Shown here: one piece after another, positions 1-10,659 of the stretch
Position numbering within the stretch: the first letter of the stretch is position 1
Layout of the letters: each line of letters opens with the position of its first letter
Assembly (NCBI GenBank): GCA_964017185.1
Contig: OZ024869.1
Location: 3,122,501 to 3,186,500, forward strand
DNA from: Rugalucina vietnamica
Taxonomy: Eukaryota > Mollusca > Bivalvia > Lucinida > Lucinidae
Direction of reading: 5' to 3'
Length of the DNA: 64,000 nt
Notes under the pieces: model-generated
Told to the model about the DNA's origin: nothing
The model's input: the letters and a program-made list of their open reading frames with translations, nothing else
The model's database searches: none
Program-made: the position numbers and the translations under genes

Positions 1-147
1 AGATACAATGACTTGGACTACAAAGTGAGGTTGTCCCCTTTTGGCCTTCAGTGTGTTCTACACCACAACAAACTCAAGCCTTATGTAGGGAACAATGTCC
101 CAAGATGGATAAAAGTAGTAAAAGCAAAACTGCCCTCCTTACCATAG
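1..147 (+). CDS. C-terminal end of a Ty3-like retrotransposon pol (partial)
   Basis: Frame 1 is open from the window edge to a TAG stop at 145-147 and encodes 48 residues. The motif HHNKLKPY followed by a Trp-containing tail is the stretch that normally follows the integrase core and GPY/F module of Ty3/gypsy polyproteins, where a VxHxxRLKPY-like motif closes the protein. The integrase core would lie upstream of the window. It is too short to assign a lineage. The pol tail is followed by a minisatellite and not directly by an LTR, so the element either has a long 3' region or has been rearranged. Identification rests on the terminal motif only. Confidence 0.6.
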   Translation, partial: RYNDLDYKVRLSPFGLQCVLHHNKLKPYVGNNVPRWIKVVKAKLPSLP

Positions 148-226
148 AGTAGTATGTCACTGCACCTCAAAGTTGCTTTAATGTGTCTTAATCAGAGACA
201 CTCGATGTACATTTTCCCAACATTCT

Positions 227-1300
227 GATTTTTATTCCAATCACTTCCCCTAGCCCCGTTGTCTGATGAAAAGAGCATCAGGAGAAACGTAATCATCCCC
301 ATTCACTTCCCCTAGCCCCGTTGTCTGATGAAAAGAGCATCAGGAGAAACGTAATCATCCCCATCACGTCCCTTGGCCCCGTTGTCTGATGAAGAGAGCA
401 TCAGGAGAAACGTAATCATCCCCATCAGTTCCCTTGGCCCTGTTGTCTGATGAAAAGAGCATCAGGAGAAACGTTATCATCCCCATCACGTCCCTTGGCC
501 CCGTTGTCTGATGAAGAGAGCATCAGGAGACAAGACGTAATCATCCCCATCACTTCCCCTAGCCCCGTTGTCTGATGAAGAGAGCATCAGGAGAAGAAAC
601 GTTATCATCCCCATCACTTCCTTTGGCCCGTTGTCTGATGAAGAGAGCATCAGAAGGCGAGACGTAATCATCCCCATCACTTCCCTTGGCCCCGTTGTCT
701 GATGAAGAGAGCATCAGGAGAAGAAACGTTATCATCCCCATCACGTCCCTTGGCCCGTTGTCTGATGAAGAGAGCATCAGAAGGCAAGACGTAATCATCC
801 CCATCACTTCCCCTAGCCCCATTGTCTGATGAAGAGAGCATCAGGAGAAGAAACGTAATCATCCCCATCACTTCCCTTGCCCCGTTGTCTGATGAAGAGA
901 GAATCAGAAGGCAAGACGTAATCATCCCCATCACTTCCCTTGGCCACATTGTCTGATGAATAGAGCATCAGGAGGAAAAGACAATCATCCCCATCACTTC
1001 CCCTAGCCCGGTTGTCTGATGAAACGAGCATCAAGAGAAACGTAATCATCCCCATCACTTCCCCTGGCCCCGTTGCCTGATGAAGTGAGCATCAGGAGAA
1101 GAAACGTAATCATCCCAATCACCGCCCGTGGCCCATTGTCTGATGAAGCGAGCATCAGAAGATGAAATGTAATTATCCCCATCACTTCCCCTGTCTGATG
1201 AAGAGAGCCTCAAAAGAGGAAACATAATCATACCCATCACTCTGTTGTCTGGTGAAGCGAGCATCAGAATGCGAGACATTATCATCCCCATCACTCATCT
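227..1300. repeat. Minisatellite, about 17 units of about 60-66 bp
   Basis: The unit runs roughly from CCCGTTGTCTGATGAAGAG through CATCAGGAGAAACGTAATC to CATCCCCATCACTTCCC. About 17 copies stand head to tail, with unit lengths varying from about 56 to 66 bp. Each unit contains a short inverted repeat, CTGATG...CATCAG, with a 7-base gap. Long open frames on the minus strand (repeats of MGMITF and SSDNG) arise from the periodicity, and unit-length variation breaks the frame between units, so they are not counted as genes. Confidence 0.95.
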
Positions 1301-1369
1301 GTCCCATCTTGATTATCTCCCTTGGCCCTATATTTTTTTTGAGAAACTAAGAATGATAAGACGATAACA

Positions 1370-1650
1370 GAATCATTCCCATTACTTACCCCATGTTGTT
1401 GTCTAGTGAAGTGAGCGTGATGAAACGAAAACGAGATCATTTCCATTACCTACCCCAGTTCGTTGTCTAGTAAAATGATCATGAAATTTTAAAGAGGATA
1501 ATGCAATCATTCCCATTACCTACCCCAGTTCGTTGTCTAGTGAAGTAAGCATGATGAAACGAAAACGAGATCATTTCGATTACCTACCCCAGTTTGTTGT
1601 CTAGTAAAATGAGCACGAAAAGACGATTATGCATTATTTTCGTTACCTAC
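1370..1650. repeat. Decayed units of the same minisatellite
   Basis: Four further blocks carry the related core TTGTCTAGTGAAGTGAGC or TTGTCTAGTAAAATGAGC together with ATTACCTACCCCAG. They have the same spacing of about 65-70 bp as the array upstream but are well diverged. They look like an older edge of the same array. Confidence 0.75.
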
Positions 1651-2808
1651 CCATGATATAGTATTGCCAATTGCGAATTAGTGTCTCCATTTGTCAAAAT
1701 CAAAGACAACCCCAAGATGTTTCAACATCAGACTTCAAAGACTATGAAAACCCTTTGTAGTAAAAAGTGAACCAAGTTAACCTGGAGACAGTGGCATAGA
1801 ATTAGCCAATAATAGTTTACTCAGGCTGGTAGATAAACCTAAGTCCCGCCCATATAGTTTATGTGGCAGCTGGTCAGTTCACTTACTCAGTTGAATTGAA
1901 GTAAAATCAATTAAATATTTACATGCTTCAAAATATCTAGTCTTCCTATGATTAGATCAAATTGCAAGATTAAATGTTGTTCTTGTCTGTTTAAATGTGC
2001 TTTTGTATGTGTCCACAAGACACATATTTCATGTACTTTATTGAAATAAATTCAGCCACTGACAAGTGACAATAAATAATAATTAGAGGTCAGGTAGTCC
2101 TTCCTCCAGTGGTGGCAGGTGGGCGGAGCTAAACTTGTCCTTAGTAAATGGCTAGTTGGGTAAATTGTTTGTACTGAAAATGAACTGTTATAGTGGTGCT
2201 ATTTTGGGAACTCAAATTCTTTGATCTTATGATTAGACATCATGCAGGTGTTATGTCAGAAAACCACAAAAGGGGCTGGAATATCGCAAACAGCCATAAA
2301 GTGAGCATGAAAAGATGAGATAGTATAATCATTTGTGTACAAGCCTGTGACCACCTCCTCTGTGAATATATCAAAATGAGCAGGAAGGATTTTTTTTCTT
2401 AGCTAAAATAAAGTCCCTAAAGGGTATTAGAAGACACATAAATGCTTGCGTGTAAATAATGGAAAATATATATAAATAAAAAAAAAAAAAAAATTATCAC
2501 AGTCTATGGATGCAAGGTCAACTTGCTACGGTATAAACAGATGCAGCCAGCACAAATGTATGGACAAATTAATAGAGATTTCATATCAAAATAAATGAAA
2601 CATAATAAAAAAACTTTCTTGTAGATGTTTGAGAAGTTTTACCAAGGCATATACTCTGTTGTGGGGCCAAATTATGGAGCAAACACAGAATTGAGACTGC
2701 CGCAGGTAGAGAAGAGCCTACTTTGATGGCTAGCTGTTTTCCCTTGACAGTCGCCTGAATACATCTGTTTTAATCTGTTAAAAGGAAATTTTCTTCAAAT
2801 TTTTGCAG
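1651..2808. other. Noncoding stretch between the minisatellite and the zinc-finger gene
   Basis: AT-rich sequence with no supported gene. It contains an A-homopolymer near 2478-2493 and several AATAAA-like words near 2043-2080. The last bases form a pyrimidine-rich splice acceptor ending in TTTTTGCAG at 2808. Confidence 0.6.
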
Positions 2809-3000
2809 GGACTAGTCCAAGATAGAACATGGACCAAACTCAGGTTAAACCGAGCTATCTTACTGAAGAGATGTCTACTTCAGAAGTGACCCAGAGAGAA
2901 CAAGAAATCAAAAATTTGGAACTACACTGTAGATTCATGATGAAGGTCGTGTCAGAGGAAAACAGCCATAGGCAGCTGAGAGGGCAAGGCAGTGGCATTG
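2809..3000 (+). other. Candidate 5' exon of the zinc-finger gene
   Basis: A good acceptor (TTTTTGCAG) precedes 2809 and an ATG opens at 2829, giving an 88-codon frame to 3095. A plausible donor, ATTG|GTATGC, follows 3000. Splicing 3000 to the next acceptor (ends 3405) does not keep the 2829 frame in phase with the zinc-finger frame. So either this ATG is an upstream ORF in a leader exon, or a weaker in-phase donor (for example at 2946 or 3033) is used. It is treated as a leader-exon candidate and not as a certain CDS. Confidence 0.35.
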
Positions 3001-3405
3001 GTATGCTACTACAGAGTTATGCAGATGACCTGGTATTCATCCAGTTGGAGGATGTTACCCTATATATAACCACATTCTTACTAAGTTGCAGCTAAACTAA
3101 ATGTTGTCCTTGTTGCTAGGTTTTACCTCTATTCCTTTGCGTATTGATGATATGGGATTTGCCTAACAGATGAACCAACCACATGATGTACATACTATTT
3201 TCTACTGATCTTGACAGTACTTGAAATCCTTAAAATCACCTCCTATAGCCATTTCAGATGAAGATGAGAGCTGTACAAACTGGTGAGGCCCAAGATGAGA
3301 TAGCCTGATGCTGTAATGCCTAACCCAATATCATAATAATAGTAATAATAATAATAAAAAAGGGTCCACCACCAGTAACCATCAGATTGTGCTTATATTT
3401 TGCAG

Positions 3406-4068
3406 TTCAAGATGTCATCAACAACCGGTACCAAACATCATCATGGGAGGGCCTACCAGTGCCGACATTGTCTAAGAAGTGGGAAGGAGTACATCCAAGA
3501 GAAGCAGAGGGTAGAGGATCATATCCGTAAAACCCATTTAGCACCAGACCAGCTGCCATTCTATTGTACTCTCTGTCTCTTTCGGTGCACCAGGCGAGAT
3601 GACTTGTTAAAGCACTACAGATGCCATGCGGCCAGACTCATTGATGACAGTGGGAACAAGATCCCAGATTCCCCCCAGTACCTGGTAGCCAACCAAGACC
3701 CCTATGTAATTGGCCAACAAGACTACCTGGTTCTGTCTAAGGAAGACTCTGAAGCCTACTTTCAACAGAGATGGGAGGCAAAGAGGGCAGCTTCAGGTAC
3801 AGGTGATCTTCTAGCCTTAGCCGTCCAGGAATTGGGAACCCCTGAATCATTTCAGGACTTGATGGTCAACCCAGGGCAGACTGTCAACCAAGTGCCCACC
3901 ATCAGCATGCAGCAAGTGCCCTCAACATCTTGCATCGAGCCAGCTCTGCCAGCCCAGCTGCCAATAAGCCAAATTCTCACGGCCGTCTATATTGCCAATC
4001 CTTACAGCAGCCGACAGGAGGGATGGTTCTGTCTACGCCTGCCGGTGCCAGTGTTGTGCCTGCCATAA
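3406..4068 (+). CDS. C2H2 zinc-finger protein, N-terminal coding exon
   Basis: The exon follows the acceptor ATTTTGCAG (ends 3405); the first in-frame ATG is at 3412. Two C2H2 fingers are visible. The first has CRHC with ligands completed by HIRKTH (H-x4-H, longer loop than classical). The second is a classical C-x2-C-x12-H-x3-H finger (CTLC...HYRCH). A conserved-looking block follows (NQDPYVIGQQDY, then LSKEDSEAYFQQRW), then a Gln/Pro/Ser-rich stretch. The frame stops at 4068, but coding character continues in another frame from about 3930, so a one-base loss or a short unrecognised intron lies between 3930 and 4068. Likely a nuclear nucleic-acid-binding protein. Whether it is a host gene or an accessory ORF of a retroelement is open. 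Confidence 0.6.
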   Translation, partial: FKMSSTTGTKHHHGRAYQCRHCLRSGKEYIQEKQRVEDHIRKTHLAPDQLPFYCTLCLFRCTRRDDLLKHYRCHAARLIDDSGNKIPDSPQYLVANQDPYVIGQQDYLVLSKEDSEAYFQQRWEAKRAASGTGDLLALAVQELGTPESFQDLMVNPGQTVNQVPTISMQQVPSTSCIEPALPAQLPISQILTAVYIANPYSSRQEGWFCLRLPVPVLCLP

Positions 4069-5039
4069 CTGATGTTGCACCTATCAGTGCTGATGTTGTG
4101 CCCACCAGTGCCAGGGTTGTGCCTGCAACAACTGACGTTCTCACCAGTACCAGGGTTGTGCCTGCAACAACTGATGTTCCCACCAGTACCAGGGTTGTGC
4201 CAGCAACTACTGATGTTGTTCCCACCAGTACCGGGGTTGCACGTGCAACTACTGATGTTGTTCCCACCAGTACCGGGGTTGCGCCTGCAACTACTGATGT
4301 TGTGCCTACCAGTACACATGTGCCTGTTCCTGCTGCTCCTAGCCCATCAATCTCCAGCACGGCTTCCTCTTTGCCAAATTCCAATGCAGGTGTATTTAGA
4401 CCATGGCTGGTCACTTCCGAAGAACAGCCATGGCAGACCCTTGGAGAAAAGATGTCCAAGACCAAAACAGTCCAGCCATTGGCTTCTCCACATACAGTCC
4501 CAGGGGCACAGGAAAAGATGTCCATGGCAAAAACTGTCCAGCCCTTGGCTTCTCCACATAGAGTCCAAGGGGCACAGGAAACAGAGGAAGCAGAAGAGGA
4601 TATACTTCCCCAGTTGTTAGGAGACCAAGATGACCAGTTGGAGACACAGCAGGACACCAGGAATGTGCAAATCATGCCAATTAGCCGGCATTTAGATGCT
4701 TTAGGAGCCACTCTAAAGCAGATGTCAGAAGCCATATCTGAGGGCAACGCCACCTTACGCCGGGAAGTAGAGTCCAATAGCCGGACAGTAAGATGTCTTG
4801 AGAAAACTGTTGATGCAGGGACGAAAGAACAGAACCGGCTGCTAAACAATATCAACAACAACCTCGTGAATCTTATCACGTTCCTGAGGACGAATGCCAG
4901 AGAGGAGAGACACAGGAGAGAGGAGGAGGAGCAGAAAGATGAGAGAAAGCGAAAGAGAGAGGATGAGAATGAGGAACCGAAGCTGAAGTCCGTCCTGGGG
5001 GAGGTGAAAGTCAACAAAAAGAAGAAAAGAAGTGATTAG
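3930..5039 (+). CDS. Zinc-finger protein, repeat and coiled-coil C-terminal part
   Basis: This frame continues the protein after the zinc-finger frame ends; the true join lies between 3930 and 4068. About seven 13-14-residue repeats follow (consensus ATTDVVPTSTGVAP, roughly 4065-4320), matching a 39-42-bp DNA tandem repeat. Next comes a tandem pair of about 20-residue units containing KTVQPLASPH. An acidic segment leads to a predicted coiled coil (HLDALGATLKQMSEAI, then heptad-like Leu/Asn-rich sequence). The protein ends in a highly charged Glu/Arg/Lys tail with a basic NLS-like NKKKKRSD. TAG stop at 5037-5039. The function is not recognised; the layout (DNA binding at the front, oligomerisation behind) suggests a chromatin or nucleoprotein role, which is inference. 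Confidence 0.55.
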   Translation: MHRASSASPAANKPNSHGRLYCQSLQQPTGGMVLSTPAGASVVPAITDVAPISADVVPTSARVVPATTDVLTSTRVVPATTDVPTSTRVVPATTDVVPTSTGVARATTDVVPTSTGVAPATTDVVPTSTHVPVPAAPSPSISSTASSLPNSNAGVFRPWLVTSEEQPWQTLGEKMSKTKTVQPLASPHTVPGAQEKMSMAKTVQPLASPHRVQGAQETEEAEEDILPQLLGDQDDQLETQQDTRNVQIMPISRHLDALGATLKQMSEAISEGNATLRREVESNSRTVRCLEKTVDAGTKEQNRLLNNINNNLVNLITFLRTNAREERHRREEEEQKDERKRKREDENEEPKLKSVLGEVKVNKKKKRSD

Positions 5040-5060
5040 TGCCATTAATTATAAAATATC

Positions 5061-5066
5061 AATAAA
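5061..5066 (+). promoter_or_regulatory. Polyadenylation signal AATAAA
   Basis: A canonical AATAAA lies 22 bases after the stop codon of the zinc-finger gene, followed by a GT-containing stretch. It supports the 3' end of that transcription unit. Confidence 0.55.
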
Positions 5067-6963
5067 GTGTTAAAAAAGGAAGAAAAAAGTGCAAATTTGT
5101 GATAAGGTCCTACATGTAGAAACAGTGAATTTGTTTTTTTACCCAGCCCCTTTGATTACTTAAAGATAGAATTTAACCATTATTCTGGTTGTCTTAGGCA
5201 TTCTGTTGTATGAACATATTTTTTTTTTTCAAGATTTATTCATACTGTAGGGATCAAATTTCCTCTTTTGATCATGTTCATACATTTTTTTTCTGAATTT
5301 TACTTTCCAAAACAGGTCCTTATTTGCAGCTGTTTGTACATGTAAGCCAAACCATAAAAGAAAGTGATAAAATAAATAAATAAATAATACAGAAATTCAA
5401 GGATATTCAGGAATTCAGCTATTCGAGGAGATGGTCACCAGGACATTGAACTATAAACATATCACGGACATACTACTGATTAATTCACATGGAGGCAAAT
5501 TTGAGGTTCATGAACATTAACCGAGGAACTATGAACAATTACCAAGGAACTTTGACTGTTACTGAAGAACTTGGAACATAAATTGAGGAACTTTATATTG
5601 AAATGAACAATTTCATGAGATTGAATCATCTTATTTGTTAAGGTTGAATTTTTTAATGTCTCAGTTTACGAAGTTCAAGTCATGTCTAAAGGGTATGATG
5701 GTTAATTACTTTGTAAAGCAAATTAGTTTTGCTTAGTTAAAGCCGGGTTAGGACCCTCAAAGCTTTATTCAAAATCATTTGCTCCTGCACTGGGTTGATG
5801 TACACTCATTTAAATCTAGTCTGTACATGACCAGAATTTTTTTATTGAAATGTGTATAGGACAGTCTTCTGAGAAATTCAGTTGGTCTGAATATATTTAT
5901 GGTTTACTTAGAATCTAGTCATTACCTTGCATTACATTCCAAGATTGGTGCTTAATGCTGTTCCAGTGATCTCAATTTAAATGTTATTTTTTTAAATGAA
6001 TGTTTAACCTTAGTGACAAGAGTGACTGTCCTATAATGCTATATTCTATGATGTCTAGTGGCTCTGAGATATTACAAGTGAACCAGAAAGTTAGTATATA
6101 GTATGCCCAATAAGAGCATACTGATCTTTGATCCTTTTAAGAGCAATGCGACTACATCTTCATATTTGATGAAGGTACTGTGTCCTCAGGCAGACATAGC
6201 TATTATGATGGCACATATTCATCAAACTTTGTACTGCAATTTCCTGGTGGTTGTATATTTGATTGTCCCTTCAGGATAGTTGTTTTGGATCCCCTTTGTT
6301 ATGTAAGATATATGGGGCACCTTCTAAAAGTGGGGGGTTGCAATGTTTTATGATAAGGTGCTGACTGGTTATCCTTATCTATTACCAGGAAGATGCTGTA
6401 CCATACTTTAATAACTTTAATATGTAATCAAATATTTCTCATGTTGAATAAGTGAAGTTTCGCAATAAGGGTCAAACATTTACATTATGAAACTATAATG
6501 CAACTGTTTATTGTGAAGAAATGTCAAACAAACAAGTTAAAGTGCATGTTCATCCTCGTCATTTATCATCTAATGTTGTTAATTCATCTAAGTTTTCTCT
6601 CATAAGCATGCTCATCTGAAACTCCCATTATGAAGTTAAATCATCAAATTTTATCCATTTTTACAATTTAATAATTTCTCAGTTTACATGTTTTGACGAC
6701 ATGAGTGACCTATATCAATTTTCTTAAGTTCATATGGAAAAGTGTTTCCTCTAAGTCAACGCAGGAGGGTGCAGCGCCATGCCACTTGAATTTTGAAATA
6801 TGTTCTAATTATTATGATGTTACTTTTAAACATTTTTATCAATTTTTTTATTCTAAATCGATGAATGTGTGCCCAAAATGTTGTCAACCAACAAGCTGAT
6901 TGAGCCCTTGTTTTCTTCTTCATCTTATGTTACATGTTTTAGTGTTAAGCAGGAGCTTTTAAC
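5067..6963. other. Noncoding AT-rich region
   Basis: No supported gene. Two G-runs of the form AAAAGTGGGGGG occur, near 6325 and 6966, resembling the polypurine tract used just before the 3' LTR of many Ty3-like elements. The rest is simple AT-rich sequence. Confidence 0.5.
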
Positions 6964-7095
6964 ACAAAAGTGGGGGGTAATGTGAAACCCAAGGGCTTTG
7001 AGATGTTGCATCTTGTTGGTTGAAATTTATTTTCTTTGCTGGACTCCCTAAACAACTTGTGACCCAGTTTCAGACATGCAGATTTCTTGACTGTT

Positions 7096-7097
<2 letters not shown>

Positions 7098-7171
<74 letters not shown>
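7098..7171. repeat. (TA)n microsatellite
   Basis: About 37 nearly uninterrupted AT dinucleotides with one G interruption. Open frames reading Ile-Tyr repeats across it are artefacts. Confidence 0.97.
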
Positions 7172-7174
<3 letters not shown>

Positions 7175-7825
7175 ACTCCTTACAGGGTGGCATTGTGGGT
7201 TGCCTCTGCGAGGCAACTGACAGTGAAGTTCTGCAGGAGTACATGATTTGGGGTCTCAAAGGCTAAACATAGGGCCTGTTTGATATCTGGGTCATCAGGT
7301 TGGCCATGTTTTGGATTTTTGCAGAACATGTGCTCTGTAAACAATCAAATTTTATTGCATCTCATTTCATTTTTCAAAGATGACACCTACCTAAGGTCAT
7401 GAAATAGCTGTTAAACTCTTAAGATCCATCAGTTTTGATGACTGTCAAATTCATTTAATGACTTCTTTTTAGCATAATTTGACTTTTTCAATAAGTTTTG
7501 TACTCAGCTGACATCTTTGTTGTGATTGCAAGTGCCCGGATGTATTGTAGTGGTTACTTAGTTACTGTCTAGCAATAGCTACTCAGCATCTCCGATATCA
7601 ATAAAATAATAATCTACCCAAAACTTTCAACTTTAACAGTGTATTACAACTTTAATACTAGACCAATTTTTGTGCTTTCTTCAGATTTTTAAAGGGTAAT
7701 AATCTAAGATTTGTTCTCTGTTAATAGATTTATCAAATTCATTTAGAAAAATAGACATTTTGAAGTATAAAGAGGTCAAAGTACCGTTTCTTAAGCCTCC
7801 ATTTTGTTTTCTCCCACATTCATAT

Positions 7826-7931
7826 CTGATGTGGGAGGTGGGGGAGAAAGTGGGAGATGAGGGAGAAAGTTTGGAAAGTAAGGGAAATGAGGGAAAATTG
7901 GGATATGTGGGATGTGGGATTTGTGGGGAGT
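7826..7931 (+). repeat. Purine-rich GGGA/GAGGG low-complexity tract
   Basis: The plus strand is almost purely G, A and T, with many GGGAG, GGGAAA and GTGGGA words. It has at least four G-triplets in short range, so a G-quadruplex or triplex-prone structure is possible. Reading frames through it are compositional artefacts. Confidence 0.7.
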
Positions 7932-8691
7932 ATATATTGGATCCCACAGAATTGTTCAGGGACTTCGCTATTGCTTCGCATAGGGTACAGTTTTGTTTTA
8001 ATGTGGTTTTGGAATTTTTGGTTTAAATAAAAAGAAATTTAGTTGGACTTTCAAGAATTTTACTTTAAACTTTGGAAAACATTCTAAATTAAATGGGGCA
8101 TTATTTTCTTTGCAATTTTAAATGATTTTATGACTTAGAAGATTTTTTTTCTTTATTTTTCTTGGAGATAGATATTTTTTGGAGGCTTGAGACTTGGAAA
8201 CTATATTGGAATACAATTTAGCCGATGCCTGCCTGAGGATACTATTAAAACATTTAAATTTCACTCAGAGCCACCCAGTGTTTTACTTAAATATTGATTG
8301 CTAGTCTCATTTAAAAGTTAATAATTTAATTAAATTTGTTGAATTTTATCTAATCATTTTAAGTATTTATTTCCATCCATTTGATTAAGTTTTAAAAGCA
8401 TAATGAAGTCCGGTCTACTGCTGGGTCAGTAGACATTAGTATAGGCTGCTCTAGCGTCCGCCAACTCGTGTCCATCTACTACTAGATATGGGTAGACAGT
8501 TGATCAGCTGACTAAATTTGTTTTAGTTATTGTCAGTTATCAGACTGTCTACTGTATTTTGCTCATTGGTGTTAGTCTAGCAAGGTGACTGATAAGCCAC
8601 GCTACCACGAATTTTATTGGTCATCGGCTAGTTAACACGGAGCCGAATCAGGTGAGCTGTTTGAGCCCCTGGTCCTGCGACAGCACGTTAC

Positions 8692-9439
8692 ACAATACCC
8701 TTCCATGTTTATTTCAAAATCCACCAGACTACAGAAACCAGAGGACCAATGGTCCTGAGAATGATCATCTGAGATTTGGTCTTAAAAATGACCTCTGGCC
8801 AAGATAAAAATGACGTTGACCTTGAATACCCACATAACTTTTATGAAGTCAGTATATTATCTTTGTCTACCAATTTTGGGTCAAAGACTACAAAACGTTC
8901 CGCAAAATCCATTTACATGTTTTCCCATCAAAAAGCCTATGTGACCAGTTGACCTTTCTAAGAAATAGCACAAGGTCAACCCAAGGTCATGATTTATCCT
9001 AATATTGACGGACTAGATTCATCAATGCTACATTTCAAGGGCCATTAAAATTTGACCACTGGTTCCAGAGAAGATTTTTATTTGTTGCTTAGCGTCCCAT
9101 TCAACAGCTATGGTCATGTTGGGACGTTGCCTACAATTTATGAGACGTCTACGCAACATTAGAATGACATGACATCCACAATGTCCTTGAAAAAATAACC
9201 ACCCAAGTATAACAAAAAGGTTTATAAATATGTATGGATGGTTTGACTTGAATCACATAATAATAGGTCCAAGTGTCCTATGCTACATGTACAAAATGTA
9301 TATGTTCGGCGCAAAGTAGGAATCGGTGCAATTTCGGAATTGCGCCTGCGCAAAAAGGCAGGAATTCACCGTGACTTTGTCCGCAGATTCGAGCACCCTG
9401 CCAGCTTTGTTGCAATGGCTCTGGCATTGTTCTTCTTTA
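8692..9439. other. Noncoding dispersed-repeat-like sequence
   Basis: No gene seen. The block starting ACCAGAGGACCAATGGTCC and the recurrent AAGGTCAAC/GACCTTGACC words resemble dispersed repeats; a similar ACCAGAGGACCAGTGGTCC occurs near 42436. TTTATTTGTTGCTTAGCGTCC near 9083 resembles the tail of the SINE found at 50128-50335. Confidence 0.5.
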
Positions 9440-9674
9440 TGAGCCTTCGCATGAGAAAACCAACAAATTGGATTTCCGACCAGGTTGACACAAACCAGCC
9501 TGTATAGTCACAGAAGCAGGCTAGAAGCTTGAAATTTTGGATTTAAGTAGAAGAGGGATTGTAGTATCTGTGTAGCAAAAACAAAGACGCTGATCAGCTG
9601 TGCAGTTACTGCACAGCTGATCTGCGCCTTTGTTTTTGCTCATGCAAATTGTTGGTTTTCTGGTGCTGAGGCTC
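9440..9674. mobile_element. MITE with nested palindrome, copy A
   Basis: The ends are inverted: TGAGCCTTCGCATGAGAAAAC at the left and GTTTTCTGGTGCTGAGGCTC at the right, each followed inward by CAACAA. Inside is a strong palindrome, CTGATCAGCTGTGCAG-TTA-CTGCACAGCTGATC, flanked by CAAAGACG and CGCCTTTG. It belongs to the same family as the copies at 25414, 40255, 45760 and 50880. No transposase is present, so it is non-autonomous. Confidence 0.8.
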
Positions 9675-9973
9675 TTATGTCTTGTCGGTTAACGCCAATG
9701 TCTTCATGTGAAGTTCAATAGTCATGTTTGTTAATGACCGGTGCAAATAAATTATTCATTCCAAAGTTTCAATGCGTCAAAGAGTCAACATAATTGTGCT
9801 TTCATTTTTATTATCTTTGTAGAAAAATCAATGACAGGCCGAAGAATGGAGTTTAACCCATATTTGACGAATGGATTTTCCCTTCATTATCAATTGGATG
9901 AGTCCACTTTCATTTTAGGGATGTTAGGAGAGATTTATTATTTTTATTCCATTTTTCGATGAAATTCCTCTAA

Positions 9974-10040
9974 GCAAACAGAATAGCCCCAGATGGGACG
10001 CCGCGTTCTGCGGCGTCTCATCTGGGGCTATTCTGTTTGC
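9974..10040. repeat. 31-bp-arm hairpin (foldback)
   Basis: Two 31-bp arms separated by a 5-base loop (GTTCT) match with a single mismatch. The arm begins GCAAACAGAATAG and ends GACGCCGC. The arm termini define a 67-bp unit, likely a minimal foldback element or the terminus of a Helitron-type element. Confidence 0.9.
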
Positions 10041-10659
10041 CTATGTCCCATTAAAGGGATGCCAGGATTAAATGTATTAACCGAAACGAACCTTTGGTGT
10101 AATATGAATCAGTATCGGAATGGATAACTTGTTGGATTTTGTTTGCTCGGAAATGCCTTAATCGGGTTAACAACGGAACAAATTCCATGTAATCTCCAAC
10201 GCAATTTTGCATCCCTGATTTTCAGATGAAAAACAACGTTCAAATATACGTTTAGTAGTGGTACTTTGGTAAGTACCGCAATTTACGTTAAATAAGAAGT
10301 ATGCACCCATGCATACCATCTGAAGGGTCTATATAACACAGGCTTGTTACCGTGATACTGATAATCTGACCATTTCATTGTTATACGTTTGTGTGATTTC
10401 CGCAAATCACTTATGTGGTCTTCCTGGGTCAGAATACTTAAGAGAAACTTGACTGAGGACTTTCTCCCTATGGACTTTCTCGCTCTATAGCCAAATGGCT
10501 AATTTGTGATATTGGGATGCTCATAAAAGACGTTCTGGGTTTGTAAAATGATACCCGGACCCACAAACGGTAGGCAACTAAAACTATTTCGTTTTCTTTT
10601 CATTTGCTTATAGAGAAAACATAATCAATGACTAGAATTTGTTTTCTATGTGAAAACTG
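10041..10659. other. Noncoding sequence
   Basis: No supported reading frame or repeat beyond single-copy AT-rich sequence. Confidence 0.5.

Larger units (their letters stand above)
6964..8691 (+). mobile_element. Possible polypurine tract plus 3' LTR
   Basis: ACAAAAGTGGGGGGTAA (6964-6980) is followed by TGTGAAACCC, and a candidate right end GCACGTTACA lies near 8691. This gives TG...CA ends typical of LTRs. The predicted LTR would be about 1.7 kb and contains a long AT microsatellite. No second copy is in the window and no target duplication can be checked, so this is only a candidate. Confidence 0.25.

Noticed and set aside
227-1300. Minus-strand open frames with repeated MGMITF/SSDNG
   Set aside because: They follow the minisatellite period, shift frame between units because unit length is not a multiple of three, and lack any domain.
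227-1300. Tandem hammerhead ribozymes (CTGATGA ... GAAAC in each unit)
   Set aside because: The bases after CTGATGA cannot form helix II with those before GAAA, and no helix I partner is found; compare the true motif at 42978.
227-1300. CRISPR array
   Set aside because: No unique spacers between identical repeats; the whole unit is repeated. The genome is eukaryotic.
3024-3044. YADDLVFI, resembling the RT catalytic box
   Set aside because: No other RT motif stands around it; it probably lies across an exon-intron boundary and is chance.
3977-5017. 346-codon minus-strand ORF opposite the zinc-finger gene
   Set aside because: Mirror of the coding strand composition; no domain, and the plus frame has the polyadenylation signal and coiled coil.
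7020-7220. 66-codon ORF across the TA microsatellite
   Set aside because: Translation of a dinucleotide repeat.
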